Shown: positions 47,360-57,152, counted from the first letter of the stretch. The stretch: 64,000 nt of DNA from Rhodanobacter sp. AS-Z3 (GCF_029224025.1 NZ_CP119392.1:1697001-1761000); one strand, 5' to 3'. Numbers and translations are program-made. The notes: generated by a model from the letters alone, not told the origin.

Positions 47360-49642
47360 CTAAAGCTTCAGCGTGCGCAAACGCAATGCGTTCACGATGA
47401 CCGATACGGAGCTGAGCGACATCGCAAGCGCGGCAACGATCGGACTGAGACGAAGGCCGAAGGCCGGGTAAAGCACACCGCCGGCGATCGGTATACCGAT
47501 CGCGTTGTACGCAAAGGCGAAGACCAGATTCTGGCGGATGTTCCGCATCGTTGCGCGGCTCAGCGCCATGGCACGCGCGATTCCCGCAAGGTCGCCTTTC
47601 ACCAGGGTGATGCCGGCGCTCTGGATGGCGACTTCGGTTCCTGTTCCCATGGCGATGCCGACAGCAGCCTCAGCCAGCGCCGGGGCATCGTTTACCCCGT
47701 CGCCCGCCATGGCGACGATGCGTCCCTCGGTGGCGAGCTTCTTGACGATCCGGCTCTTGTCCTCCGGCAAGACATCCGCTTCCACTTCCTTGATGCCGAG
47801 CTTGTGGGCGACCGCCTCGGCCGTGGTCTTGTTGTCGCCGGTCAGCATCACGATCCGCAGGCCGTCTTTTCGCAGGCTATTGAGTGCCGCTTGCGTGGTC
47901 GACTTGATCGGGTCGGCAATGGCGAGGACGCCGCCCGGCTTGCCGTCTACGGCGAGGAACAGCGCCGTCGCGCCGTCGCCGCGAAGCGCATCGGCCTTGG
48001 GCACAAGATCGCCCAGCGCGATGCCGAGATCCGCCATCAGCTTCGCATTGCCCAGCGCCACCGACCGGCCGTCGATTTTGCCAGTGACACCTTTGCCCGT
48101 GACGGAGGCGAAGTCCGTCGCCTCTTTAATGGCAGCTTTCCGCTCGCTTGCGGCGGCGACGATCGCCGCTGCAAGCGGGTGTTCGCTGGATCGCTCGAGA
48201 CTGGCCGCCAGCGACAGAATCTCCGGCTCCGACAATCCCGCTGCCGGAACCACCGCCGTCACCTTGGGCTTGCCTTCGGTGAGCGTGCCGGTCTTGTCGA
48301 CGACGAGGGTGTCCACCTTCTCCATGCGCTCCAGCGACTCGGCTGACTTGATCAGAACGCCGGCGCCGGCGCCTTTGCCGACGCCGACGCCGATCGACAT
48401 CGGAGTGGCCAAACCCAGTGCGCAGGGGCACGCGATGATGAGGACAGAGACCGCAGCAATCAGGGCGTAGGAGAACGCGGGCGTGGGACCCCAGATACTC
48501 CACGCGATAAACGTCAAGACGGCAGTGCCGAGTACGGCCGGGACGAAATAACCCGATACGGTGTCCGCCAGTCGCTGAATGGGCGCGCGGCTCCGCTGCG
48601 CCTCACTGACCATCGTCACGATGTGCGCGAGCATGGTGTCCGCGCCCACTTTGTCAGCGCGCATGACGAAAGAGCCAGTCCCGTTCACCGTCCCTCCGAT
48701 CAGCTTGTCGCCGGGCTGCTTCGCGGTGGACATCGACTCGCCAGTGACCATGGACTCGTTCACCGCGCCCTTGCCCTCAAGTACTTCGCCATCCACCGGT
48801 ACGCCGTCGCCAGGACGCACACGCAGGCGATCGCCGACGTGTACCAGTTCGAGCGCTACGTCTTCATCCGTTCCGGCAGCGGTCACGCGATGTGCCGTCT
48901 GCGGCGCCAGTTTGAGCAAGGCGCGAATCGCCCCGCCGGTCTGCTCACGGGCGCGCAACTCCAGCACCTGGCCGAGCAATACGAGCACCGTGATCACCGC
49001 GGCTGCTTCGAAGTAGACCGGAACCACGCCGCCCATCCCGCGAAAGCCAGCGGGGAATATTCCGGGCGCAAAGGTCGCAACGACGCTGTAGAGGTAAGCG
49101 GCCCCCGTACCGAGGGCGATCAGGCTGAACATGTTCAGGCTGCGATGCACGACCGATGCCCACGCGCGCGTGAAAAACGGCCAGCCCGCCCACAGCACGA
49201 CGGGGGTCGACAGCGCGAATTGAATCCAGACGGAGATACGCTCCGGCACCAGGTCATGCAGACCAAACGCCGGGATATGGCCGCCCATTTCCAGCACAAA
49301 GACCGGCAAGGCCAGCACCAGCCCGACCCAGAAGCGCCGGCTCATGTCGGCGAGTTCGGCGTTTTCGCCGACCTCGGCCGTTCCCTCCACCAGCTCCAGC
49401 GTCATCCCGCAGATCGGGCAGTTGCCCGGCTTCGGCTCGCGAATTTGTGGGTGCATCGGACAGGTATAAATGGCGCCCGGCTTGGTCGAGCCGGGCGGAG
49501 ATATGTCCGGGAGGCTGTCTTCATGGACGGCGTGTGTTCCATGATCCGCTACGGGCGTCACCACGATGCTGGCTGCAAGCGCAGTACCGAATTCACGAAG
49601 TTCCGCGAGCATCACTTCCTGCGGATCAATAGGCTCTGACAT
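47360..49642 (-). CDS. copA: Copper-translocating P-type ATPase (CopA type, with N-terminal metal-binding YHS-like domain)
   Basis: A 760-residue P1B ATPase exporting Cu(I), possibly Ag(I). Instead of an HMA domain it has a heavy-metal-binding domain near residue 60 with CPMHPQI and CPICGM motifs. Further on are [13 protein letters not shown] (actuator), the transmembrane CPC in [13 protein letters not shown] (about 403), the phosphorylation site DKTGTLTEG (about 447), SSEHPLA, and MVGDG-equivalent [13 protein letters not shown]. The ATG at 49642 has GGAGG upstream. Part of a minus-strand copper run with copZ-like and CusF-like genes. Confidence 0.93.
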   Translation of the reverse strand: MSEPIDPQEVMLAELREFGTALAASIVVTPVADHGTHAVHEDSLPDISPPGSTKPGAIYTCPMHPQIREPKPGNCPICGMTLELVEGTAEVGENAELADMSRRFWVGLVLALPVFVLEMGGHIPAFGLHDLVPERISVWIQFALSTPVVLWAGWPFFTRAWASVVHRSLNMFSLIALGTGAAYLYSVVATFAPGIFPAGFRGMGGVVPVYFEAAAVITVLVLLGQVLELRAREQTGGAIRALLKLAPQTAHRVTAAGTDEDVALELVHVGDRLRVRPGDGVPVDGEVLEGKGAVNESMVTGESMSTAKQPGDKLIGGTVNGTGSFVMRADKVGADTMLAHIVTMVSEAQRSRAPIQRLADTVSGYFVPAVLGTAVLTFIAWSIWGPTPAFSYALIAAVSVLIIACPCALGLATPMSIGVGVGKGAGAGVLIKSAESLERMEKVDTLVVDKTGTLTEGKPKVTAVVPAAGLSEPEILSLAASLERSSEHPLAAAIVAAASERKAAIKEATDFASVTGKGVTGKIDGRSVALGNAKLMADLGIALGDLVPKADALRGDGATALFLAVDGKPGGVLAIADPIKSTTQAALNSLRKDGLRIVMLTGDNKTTAEAVAHKLGIKEVEADVLPEDKSRIVKKLATEGRIVAMAGDGVNDAPALAEAAVGIAMGTGTEVAIQSAGITLVKGDLAGIARAMALSRATMRNIRQNLVFAFAYNAIGIPIAGGVLYPAFGLRLSPIVAALAMSLSSVSVIVNALRLRTLKL

Positions 49643-49824
49643 GGGTCGACCTCCGTGGACGTGAATTCGTTGGCCAGCAGTGGATTCGCAACGATGTGCA
49701 CCGCAGCGCGACAAGCTGGGCGGCGACACGCGCTCACTTCGCTGTAGCGGTTCTAACGCAAGCCAAGCGCTGCCAAAAACGGAATCCCGCTGAGGACTCA
49801 AACAGCGCGGCGCCGCTTGCGAGA

Positions 49825-50079
49825 TCAGCCGCAGCATCCGCCCTTGGTTCGAGTTACGGTCGCTTCTTCGCCCGCAGCCGCGACACCATAGCCAGCATCC
49901 TTTACGGCCGATTGCAGGCGCTGCCGAGAGGTCAGCTTTTCGTCGAAGTCGACGGAAGCCGTGCCGGGCAGCGATATATCAACACGCCCAACGCCGCGCA
50001 AGGCTTTCAGTGCCCGGGTCACTTTGCTGACGCAGCCGCCGCAAGTCATTCCCGTCACGCTCATTGTTTCGGTTTGCAT
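49825..50079 (-). CDS. CopZ-like copper chaperone (HMA domain)
   Basis: An 84-residue heavy-metal-associated protein: [19 protein letters not shown] with Cys13 and Cys16 as the Cu(I) site, [11 protein letters not shown] and a C-terminal Cys pair (KGGCCG) that most CopZ proteins lack. The start at 50079 begins the domain; longer frames upstream are not protein-like. It lies 182 bases before copA and presumably hands copper to it. Confidence 0.9.
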   Translation of the reverse strand: MQTETMSVTGMTCGGCVSKVTRALKALRGVGRVDISLPGTASVDFDEKLTSRQRLQSAVKDAGYGVAAAGEEATVTRTKGGCCG

Positions 50080-50534
50080 GGTCGTTCCTCGTGTGGCGGG
50101 TGATCGGACAGAAAAGCGCTCAGAAATGCCGAGTGTCGACATCCACGTCATGTTGGTCGGAAGTCCCGACATCGCGACGCTGGCAACCGGTGGTCTTGCA
50201 CAGTGCACGCGGGTGGGAAATTTCTCGTGCGGCACCGCACATATGCCAGCCTAGCGCTGATGTGTGTGTCGGTGGCAGCCTCGGCTTATACCTAGAGCTG
50301 GCCAGTCGGCACCTCATCCGCGGTCGCTGCGCGTCGGCGTCGAGTTCTACCTGTAGACGTCTGCCAGCTTGGTGTGCTTGAACATCAGCGCGTTGTTCGC
50401 CATGCCAGGCCTCCCATCACCACCCCGAGGCAACCTGAGCGGGCGAACGAGCGCAGTGACGCACTCATACGCTCATCCGCACGCAGTTTCCGTGGTTTCC
50501 GGCAGCCTCAACTCTGGATGCTGATTTGGATGGA
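50080..50534. other. Intergenic region upstream of copZ-like gene
   Basis: 455 bases between the CusF-like gene and the copZ-like gene. No CueR- or CsoR-type dyad was recognised. A short stretch ending at 50356 on the plus strand reads SLRVGVEFYL then stop, resembling the last strand of an outer-membrane barrel, and may be a gene remnant. Confidence 0.45.
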
Positions 50535-50891
50535 TCAGGGTTTGCTGAAGCCCATGTGCAGGGTGATTTTGTCACCCGCTTTCAGGCTGGCCATCGACTT
50601 CGGCGGGAAATGGACTTTCAAGGCCATGCCTCCGGCCGCGATATCGACGACGCCTGTCGTCGTGTCGGCAGCGGTCACAGTGGCTGGCATCATGTGCATG
50701 CTGCCCATCATGTCCTTGTGCATGTCCTTGTGCATGCTATTCATGTCCGAATGCATGGCACCCATCTTGTCCATGTTTTGCGGGCTTCCGGCCGGCATGG
50801 TGTCCTGAGCCCAAGCGGAACCGCCGAAGGCGAACGCCAGCGCCAACGAACCTAACAGCGGAACCAACGATTTGCGGGACATGGTCGTCAT
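50535..50891 (-). CDS. Met/His-rich periplasmic CusF-like copper-binding protein
   Basis: A 118-residue exported protein: signal peptide 1-28 (FGGSAWA|QD), a Met/His-rich segment (about 30-66, repeating MHxDM and MHKDM units), then a small CusF-type domain (TAADTTTGVVDIAAGGMALKVHFPP...LKAGDKITLHMGF). CusF-like proteins bind Cu(I) in the periplasm and deliver it to efflux systems. GGAGATAG precedes the ATG. The unusual part is the long Met/His array before the domain. Confidence 0.82.
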   Translation of the reverse strand: MTTMSRKSLVPLLGSLALAFAFGGSAWAQDTMPAGSPQNMDKMGAMHSDMNSMHKDMHKDMMGSMHMMPATVTAADTTTGVVDIAAGGMALKVHFPPKSMASLKAGDKITLHMGFSKP

Positions 50892-50996
50892 GATCTATCT
50901 CCAGAATTAGGTTGCAATACGCAACGGCGCAACACTGCGCTCGGATAGGTGACGAGGAGTTGAAGGCGACGGTGTGCCCCAAGTGTCGAAGAGGTT

Positions 50997-51638
50997 CTAT
51001 GCGGTTGGCGTACTGGCCGTTCGAATTTGTGGCCTTGCGCTCGGACATTCCGCCGGCTGATGGTTCAACCCCTCGGCCTCGATCTTGAAGCTGACCGCGG
51101 CGGGCTTGCCGTCTTTCCATGTCACCCGAAGCACGTACAGCGAGTCGAAGTCCTCGTTGGCCCAGTGTGGAACTTGTACGTGACCACCGCTGGCGTCGAT
51201 GAGTTGCTGCGCGGCCTGCTGCGCGAGGTTGTGTTCCCACGCGACGTAGATCGTGGCGGTGCTGTTGGCCGGCTTCAGCAGTTCCTGTTCCAGCGGCTTG
51301 AGGTTGGTCAGGCCGAACGCGGTGTTGACTGGCAGGCCGAGGCGGATGGCGGTGGGTTCGATGGTGGCCAGTGGGCGCACGTAGTTGTATGGGACGCCTT
51401 TGTCCTTCGCCTTTGTTCCCGGATCGGGCGCATAGATCGCGCTGGGCGCACCGAATTTCGCCAGCAGCACTGGCGGCAGTGCCAGCGCGCGATTGAAGCC
51501 CTGACAACTGAGTTGACCCAGCCCGAGCGTCGGCTTTTCGCCATGCCGGAGGAACACGATGGTCTGCTCGGCGTGGGCAGGTGGCATGCCTGCGGTGAGC
51601 GCGACGGCGGCGAACAGCGCTGCAAGCATCCTGGTCAT
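50997..51638 (-). CDS. Periplasmic histidine phosphatase superfamily protein
   Basis: A 213-residue exported protein: signal peptide 1-23 (GMPPAHA|EQ), then the phosphatase motif IVFLRHGEKP (R31-H32-G33-E34). The second catalytic His lies in IYVAWEHNLAQQ. Histidine phosphatases range from phytases to phosphosugar phosphatases; the substrate is unknown. It lies about 105 bases upstream of the CusF-like gene on the same strand. Confidence 0.82.
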   Translation of the reverse strand: MTRMLAALFAAVALTAGMPPAHAEQTIVFLRHGEKPTLGLGQLSCQGFNRALALPPVLLAKFGAPSAIYAPDPGTKAKDKGVPYNYVRPLATIEPTAIRLGLPVNTAFGLTNLKPLEQELLKPANSTATIYVAWEHNLAQQAAQQLIDASGGHVQVPHWANEDFDSLYVLRVTWKDGKPAAVSFKIEAEGLNHQPAECPSARPQIRTASTPTA

Positions 51639-51744
51639 GTCGACTCCTCGTGCCCGGTCTGGATACGCCGCGAGTGTATGCCCGGGCAAAGTCAGCTGCG
51701 TACTTTGTGTCGCCAACAATGCACAGGGCGAGGAGGGCCTCGCT

Positions 51745-52554
51745 TCAACGGTGGTAGATAAACGCGAGCGACTCGTTCCATTGCGTGCGCGCACCGAACT
51801 GCGTTACCAGCGGGCTGTTGCCGGCCCCGCCGAGCAGTCGCCCATAGATCACCGCGAGCGCGATGCCGGTGTGTTTGCTGGTGGGCATGAACAGGTCGTA
51901 CTCCAGCGAGGCGAGCTGGCTGCCGGCGCCGGGTTGCCACGACTGAACCTGCAAGGCGCTGGCTTGCGACCGGCTGATACCGAAGAAGCGGTGCATGGCC
52001 GCGCTGTTCATCGCCTGCCAGCTGAGCTGCAGCGACTGTTGCAACAACCCTGCCGGCGGCAGGTCCCACGCGGCATAGAGCTTGAGGTAGGCGCCGGCGC
52101 CATTGGTGTCATGGCTCAGGTCCGCGCCGGCATCAAGCTGCTTGTCGAGCTGCCATTCCAGGTAGCCGCCAAGGTTGAGTCGTGGCGATAGCGGTGCGAT
52201 CTTGTGGCGCAGCACGCCGAGATCGCCGCTCTCGCGGCCCCATTGGTAGTCGCCATAGATGCCACCGTGCAGCATCGGTCCACCGATCAGGTCCAGATGC
52301 AAGCCGTCCTGGGTCGACAAGCTCAGGTGGTCGGGAATCTGGATGTCGATGTAAGGGATCGGTTGAGTTCGCGAGGTCTTGGCTCCGGCCCAGGCTGGCA
52401 GGCGCGTGATACCGATGCCACCGGCGAAGGTGGGCTCCTCTTCGGTGCCGGCCATGCACGCCGAAGTCCACAACAGGCAGGCCAGCACGCCGGCAGACGC
52501 CAGCTTGCGGAGGAATGGCGCGCGGAATTTGTTCGTTCGGGACATGGAAGGCAA
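51745..52554 (-). CDS. MipA/OmpV-family outer-membrane protein
   Basis: A 269-residue protein with a signal sequence (LASAGVLACLLWTSACMAG; an LTSAC-like stretch could even be a lipobox). GGIGITRLPAWAGAKTSRTQPIPYIDI is the characteristic MipA/OmpV opening, and amphipathic strands continue to a terminal WNESLAFIYHR. The family includes MltA-interacting scaffold proteins and OmpV. It is divergent from the two-component pair at 52754. A second Met at 52545 could be the start. Confidence 0.78.
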   Translation of the reverse strand: MPSMSRTNKFRAPFLRKLASAGVLACLLWTSACMAGTEEEPTFAGGIGITRLPAWAGAKTSRTQPIPYIDIQIPDHLSLSTQDGLHLDLIGGPMLHGGIYGDYQWGRESGDLGVLRHKIAPLSPRLNLGGYLEWQLDKQLDAGADLSHDTNGAGAYLKLYAAWDLPPAGLLQQSLQLSWQAMNSAAMHRFFGISRSQASALQVQSWQPGAGSQLASLEYDLFMPTSKHTGIALAVIYGRLLGGAGNSPLVTQFGARTQWNESLAFIYHR

Positions 52555-52753
52555 GCTTAGTGGCTGGTGTGTCGAGGTGGGAGCCCGAGTGCCGCACGGC
52601 GTTGAGCTTTCGTTTTGCGGCCACTTGTTGGCAAGTATGTGGCATGGTCAGGTGCCACCTAAGCGTTTTGCAAGACAGTTGCGCGATAGTGGCAACGCGG
52701 CTCTGGCATGGTTGGTTGACCTGCCGCCGTGGCCGTAAATGTAGGGAGGCTCG

Positions 52754-53419
52754 ATGCACATCATTCTGGTGGAAGACGATCCGCAGTTGGGCGCCGCGAT
52801 CGAGCGTGCGCTGGAGCGTCTTGCCTATACCGTCAGCTGGCTGCGCAGTGGTCGCGAGGCCTTGATGGCGTTACGCGACGAGACGGCTGACCTGGTGTTG
52901 CTGGACCTGGGCTTGCCCGGCATGGATGGGCTGGACGTGCTGGTGGAAGCGCGTCGCGCCCATGTGACCACGCCGGTGATCGTGATGACAGCGCGCGACG
53001 GCGTGCAGGCGCGGGTGCATGGTCTGGATGCCGGCGCCGACGACTATCTGATCAAACCGTTCCATCTCGACGAGTTGTGTGCGCGCATCCGTTCGATCAG
53101 CCGGCGTAGCCAGGGCTTGGCCGTCAACCGCATTGAAGTAGGCGTGTTGATGCTTGATCTGGGTATCTCGCAGGTGACGTTCCGCGGTGAGGTGGTTGAG
53201 CTGACCCGGCGCGAATTCGCCTTGCTGCAGATACTCATGGAGCGTGCCGGCAAGCTGGTACGCCGGGAAAGCCTGATCAACTCGCTGTATGGTCTGGACA
53301 ATGTGGTCGGTGACAACGCGCTGGAGGTACTGGTGCATACGTTGCGCAAAAAGCTGAGCTTTGATGCCATCCGCACGGTGCGCGGCTTCGGCTACATGAT
53401 TCCTCGAGACCCCGGATGA
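52754..53419 (+). CDS. OmpR/PhoP-family response regulator
   Basis: A 221-residue regulator: receiver with E7-D8-D9, phospho-acceptor Asp51 (LVLLDLGLPGMDG), Thr in VIVMTARDG and Lys in DDYLIKPFHLDEL. The C-terminal winged helix has VELTRREFALLQILMERAGKLVRRESLINSLYG and a typical VHTLRKKL. GGGAGG lies upstream of the ATG. It overlaps the kinase gene by four bases. QseB/PmrA/TctD-like by sequence style. Confidence 0.95.
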   Translation: MHIILVEDDPQLGAAIERALERLAYTVSWLRSGREALMALRDETADLVLLDLGLPGMDGLDVLVEARRAHVTTPVIVMTARDGVQARVHGLDAGADDYLIKPFHLDELCARIRSISRRSQGLAVNRIEVGVLMLDLGISQVTFRGEVVELTRREFALLQILMERAGKLVRRESLINSLYGLDNVVGDNALEVLVHTLRKKLSFDAIRTVRGFGYMIPRDPG

Positions 53420-54828
53420 GTCAGCAGAGTCTGCGTGGCCGGCTGCGTTGGCTGATCCTGCTGGTGATGCTCGCGGTCTTGCTGCCGCTGGCGGTGCTCA
53501 GCTTCCGGCGCACCATGCAGGAAATCAATGAATTGTCAGACGGCAGGTTGGCGCAGTCTGCGCGTACCTTGCAGGTCATTGTCGAGCAGGAGGGTGCCGA
53601 GTCGCTGGGTGGCGATGATGCACAGAGCAAATCCGTGCCGATCGAGGCACTTCAAGTACATATCCTGCATCGACAAAGCCATGCGATCGAATCCGAAGTG
53701 GGGTTTCAGGTATTCGACGCGACCGGCCGCCTGATCATGGCAACCAGCAACCTTGCTGCGTTGCCCGCGCCCCAACCGACTGACGCCGATTTTCACGATG
53801 TCCGGGCCGGTGGGTATCGCTGGCGACTGTTCACCCTGCAGGACAAATCCGATGGTGTGGTGATCCGCACCGGCGAGCGTTACGACAGCCGCCACGATAT
53901 TTTGTGGGCCTTGTGGTTCGATCATGCGCTACCGCTGCTGTTCGGCTTGCCGCTGCTGGGACTGCTGGTGGGCTGGGCGGTCAAGCGTGGCCTGCGACCG
54001 TTGCAGGAGCTGACCAGTGCGCTGGCCTCACGTTCGCTGGGTAGCCGGGAGCCGATCATGCTGGAACAGGCACCGCAGGAATTACTGCCGGTACTCGATG
54101 CCTTGAACGGGCAGTTGCAGCGGCTGGCTGACGCGCTGGAGCGCGAGCATCGTTTCAGCGCCGATGTGGCACACGAGCTGCGCACGCCGCTGGCCTCGAT
54201 CATGCTCAATATTGAAAGTGCGACGGCTACGTGCGACGCGACTGAAGCCGAAACCAGCCTCGCCGGTGCTCGCCACAATGTCGCGGCGCTGGCGCGGCGG
54301 GTGGAGCAATTGCTGGCACTGGCCCGACTGGAATCCGGCACGGCTGACGAGCAGCGGCAGTCGATTGACCTGGTTGGCGTGGCCATTGATGTGATCGAGG
54401 AACTGGCACCCGTAATTGCCGAGTCCGGCGCGGAGCTTGGCTTCAGTCATGACAATTTGCCGGTACGGGTGCAGGGGCACGAAGCCGCACTCGCCGCTCT
54501 GCTGCGCAACCTGATCGAGAACGCCATGCGTCATGTGCCCGCCGGTGGCCAGGTACAGCTGTCGATTACGCAGGGACCGAACGCTACGACGATTGATGTG
54601 GCCGACGATGGCCCGGGCATTCCACTCGAACGGCGCGCCGCAGTATTTGCCCGTTTTCATCGAGAGTCCGCCAGTCGCGGCGAAGGCTATGGTCTGGGCT
54701 TGTCGATCGTGCAGCGCGCGGCGGAACTGCATGGGGCAAGCATCGCATTGCTTGACTCGCCATTTGGGCGCGGGTTGCGGGTGCACATTGCCATTCCGCA
54801 TCCTCAAATTCTGTACACAAGCGCCTGA
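53416..54828 (+). CDS. Two-component sensor histidine kinase (QseC/TctE-like)
   Basis: A 470-residue kinase: a membrane helix at about 11-30, a periplasmic sensor region (about 35-165), a second helix (WFDHALPLLFGLPLLGLLVGW), a short HAMP-like linker, HisKA box HRFSADVAHELRTPLASIML with His253, N box NLIENAMRHV and G boxes DVADDGPGIP and GEGYGLGLSIV. The sensor part resembles TctE/QseC-type N-terminal domains. Likely targets are the adjacent OmpV-type and PepSY genes, by context only. Confidence 0.93.
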   Translation: MSQQSLRGRLRWLILLVMLAVLLPLAVLSFRRTMQEINELSDGRLAQSARTLQVIVEQEGAESLGGDDAQSKSVPIEALQVHILHRQSHAIESEVGFQVFDATGRLIMATSNLAALPAPQPTDADFHDVRAGGYRWRLFTLQDKSDGVVIRTGERYDSRHDILWALWFDHALPLLFGLPLLGLLVGWAVKRGLRPLQELTSALASRSLGSREPIMLEQAPQELLPVLDALNGQLQRLADALEREHRFSADVAHELRTPLASIMLNIESATATCDATEAETSLAGARHNVAALARRVEQLLALARLESGTADEQRQSIDLVGVAIDVIEELAPVIAESGAELGFSHDNLPVRVQGHEAALAALLRNLIENAMRHVPAGGQVQLSITQGPNATTIDVADDGPGIPLERRAAVFARFHRESASRGEGYGLGLSIVQRAAELHGASIALLDSPFGRGLRVHIAIPHPQILYTSA

Positions 54829-54952
54829 CGGATAAACACCACCTGACCAGAGCCGCGATAGCAACAGGGGGCGCGCAAAAAAGTCCCTGCGCTAAGCGTC
54901 AGCAAAGCTCCTCCTGCGATTCTGGACGTCCCCACTGAAGAAGGAAGAAGTC

Positions 54953-55261
54953 ATGCGTAAGGTATTCGTTTCCGCTGTCTCGATGTCCCTGCTGCTTGCG
55001 GGTGCTGCCATGGCGGCGCAGGCCCCGTCGACGGCAAAGCTGGAGGCACAGGCGAAGGTCAGCATGACCAGCGCCCGCGCCATTGCGCTGAAGGCCTATC
55101 CCGGCAAGATCGTGAAGGAAGAGCTGGAGCAGGAGAAGGGTGGTAGCGGTCTGCGCTATTCGTTTGATATCAAGTCAGCCAAGGCGACCCACGAGGTCGG
55201 CGTGGACGCAAAAGACGGCAAGATATTGGAGAACTCGGTCGAAGGTGCGGATAACGACTGA
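54953..55261 (+). CDS. PepSY-domain periplasmic protein
   Basis: A 102-residue exported protein: signal peptide (SMSLLLAGAAMA|AQ) and one PepSY domain, KVSMTSARAIALKAYPGKIVKEELEQEK...LRYSFDIK...THEVGVDAKDGKILENSV. PepSY proteins are often inhibitors or modulators and often sit beside PhoP/QseB-like pairs, as here. GAAGGAAGAAG precedes the ATG. Confidence 0.9.
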   Translation: MRKVFVSAVSMSLLLAGAAMAAQAPSTAKLEAQAKVSMTSARAIALKAYPGKIVKEELEQEKGGSGLRYSFDIKSAKATHEVGVDAKDGKILENSVEGADND

Positions 55262-55330
55262 GCACGACGCATCAAGCGGTTCGGTTGATTCATTCGACCG
55301 AACCGCTATCGCGTGCGAGCCTGCCTTGCG

Positions 55331-55807
55331 ATGAAATGCGAACTGAAGGTCTTTTATCACCGTGCCTTCGACGTCGGCATCTTGCTGAAAGGCGTGGATG
55401 GTCTGCTCGAGTTGATCGCGGGCATGACCTTGTGGCTCACCCCCCAATCTGCCTTGGTGGGGGGCGTGCGTTGGCTTGCCCGGCAGGAGTTGATCGAGGA
55501 CCCGGGCGATCCCGTGGCAAACTTTCTGCTGCATTTCGTGCAGGGGTTGCCGGTCGGCAGCCGCCACTTTGCCGCGGCGTACCTGCTCGGCCATGGTCTC
55601 GTAAAGCTGGGTCTGGTAGCCGGGTTGTGGCGTGGCGCACGGTGGGCCTACCCGACGGCCATCGTGACTCTGACAGCCTTCATCGGCTACCAGAGCTATC
55701 GATGGATTCAGCAACCGTCGGCTTTTCTCGCGGCCCTGACCGTGTTTGATGTGTTCATCGTGTTGCTGATCACCGTGGAGTGGCGCTCGCGTCAAGTCCT
55801 CGCATGA
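55331..55807 (+). CDS. DUF2127-family membrane protein
   Basis: A 158-residue protein with about four helices: YHRAFDVGILLKGVDGLLELIAGMTL, AAYLLGHGLVKLGLVAGLW, AYPTAIVTLTAFIGYQSYRW and FLAALTVFDVFIVLLITVEW. The HxGHxxxK-like LLGHGLVK is typical of DUF2127. Function unknown. A GTG at 55313 in the same frame is an alternative start. Confidence 0.8.
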   Translation: MKCELKVFYHRAFDVGILLKGVDGLLELIAGMTLWLTPQSALVGGVRWLARQELIEDPGDPVANFLLHFVQGLPVGSRHFAAAYLLGHGLVKLGLVAGLWRGARWAYPTAIVTLTAFIGYQSYRWIQQPSAFLAALTVFDVFIVLLITVEWRSRQVLA

Positions 55808-55881
55808 GATACGGCCCGTAGTAGCTGCCGGCCAGCCAACCAGCTTGACCCTCAACGGTCGATAAGCGTGCTGAAAGCTAA

Positions 55882-57099
55882 ATGATTCATGCTGAAGGCA
55901 TGACTATCCCAAGTGACGCCCGTTCCGTCATCGCTGCACCCCTAACCGTTGCAGGCTCCCTGCAGGCCCGGGTCTCATGGGATGCGCGGGGGCGAGCGTG
56001 GGCTGCCTCGATATTGCGCCGCAGATTGCGCCGTGTCGGCCATCATTTGTGCGAGCCAGGCGGGTTGCCCACAACCGGAATTCATCGGGTGCTGGTGTGC
56101 CGGCCTAACCATCGGCTGGGCAACAACGTGCTGATCAGTCCACTGATTGCCGAAATCGAGGCGCTGTATCCCGGAGCGGAAATCGACGTGCTCGGCAGCC
56201 ATGCAGCCGAGAGCCTGTATGCCAGTCGCTTCAGTATCAACCAGGTGTTTGTGTTGCCGCAGAAAATTGCGCGGCACCTGTGGTATTCGGTCGGCGTCTT
56301 GCGCGCGTTGCGGCGTGGTCGCTATGACCTGGCGATTGATGCCTGCAACGGCTCGCAGTCCGGGCGCATCGTGCTGGCGTTGGCGCAGGCGCGCTACAAG
56401 CTCGGCTTCCCCGATCCGGTATTGAATCCTGACTCGGCCTGGCATGCTTTGGCCTGTCCCGATCATCTGGCGCACCGCAACGTCTTCCTGCTGCGTCAGG
56501 CTTATGCCGGGTCCACGCGCACCGACTATCCCCCGCTCAATGTAGAGCTCACGCCGGAGGAAAGACACGAGGCGGCCACCGTGCTGGACAGGGTTTGCGG
56601 TGCAACGCGCCTGCAACGTGGCGCGACGGTGGCGATCTTCCCCAATGCCACGGGTGCGAAGTGTTACAGCGAGGAGTGGTGGCAACAGTTCGTGGATACC
56701 TTCCAGTCGCTGTGCCCGCAGGTACGCCTGCTGGAAATGCTGGCCGCGCATGGGCGTTCACAGCTCGGTTCGCGATTGACCCCGTACTACTCGCGCAACC
56801 TGCGCCGGATGACGGCGATGATTTCCTGCATGGACGGGTTCATCAGCGCCGATTGCGGCGTCATGCACCTGGCCACGGCAAGCGGCACGCCCACCCTGGG
56901 TCTGTTCTCGGTTACCGCACCGGCCAAGTACGCACCTTATGGCGGCGCCAACGCCGCGCTCGACACGCGCGCCATGGATGCGGTGGCCGTGGCTACCGCC
57001 GCTGCCGAATGGTGCAACGGGATGTTGTCGACGCGTGCGCTCATGGATGCTGCGGCGGCACCCAATGAATCCGTGCCGGCCCTGCATGTCACACCATGA
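55882..57099 (+). CDS. Glycosyltransferase family 9 (heptosyltransferase-like)
   Basis: A 405-residue GT9 protein: RVLVCRPNHRLGNNVLISPLIAEIEALYPGAEIDVLG is the ADP-heptose:LPS heptosyltransferase N-domain signature (LGNNV replacing LGDxV). C-terminal AIFPNATGAKCYSEEWWQQFVD and FISADCGVMHLATASGTPTLGLFSVTAP form the nucleotide-sugar site. It probably adds a heptose or related sugar to a lipid-linked surface glycan. It stands alone, away from any LPS core cluster. The stop codon lies inside an inverted repeat. Confidence 0.88.
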   Translation: MIHAEGMTIPSDARSVIAAPLTVAGSLQARVSWDARGRAWAASILRRRLRRVGHHLCEPGGLPTTGIHRVLVCRPNHRLGNNVLISPLIAEIEALYPGAEIDVLGSHAAESLYASRFSINQVFVLPQKIARHLWYSVGVLRALRRGRYDLAIDACNGSQSGRIVLALAQARYKLGFPDPVLNPDSAWHALACPDHLAHRNVFLLRQAYAGSTRTDYPPLNVELTPEERHEAATVLDRVCGATRLQRGATVAIFPNATGAKCYSEEWWQQFVDTFQSLCPQVRLLEMLAAHGRSQLGSRLTPYYSRNLRRMTAMISCMDGFISADCGVMHLATASGTPTLGLFSVTAPAKYAPYGGANAALDTRAMDAVAVATAAAEWCNGMLSTRALMDAAAAPNESVPALHVTP

Positions 57100-57131
57100 A
57101 TCCGCGCCGGTCGTGACCGGCGCGGATTCAT
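57096..57131. other. 15-base inverted repeat at the GT9 stop codon
   Basis: ATGAATCCGCGCCGG-TCGTGA-CCGGCGCGGATTCAT, perfect and including the TGA. No T run follows. Confidence 0.5.
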
Positions 57132-57152
57132 GCTACTGCGATGGCCATAATC

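Noticed and set aside
50080..50534. CueR or CsoR operator upstream of the copper chaperone
   Set aside because: I looked for the CueR-type ACCTTCC dyad and for a CsoR-type palindrome and found no convincing match.
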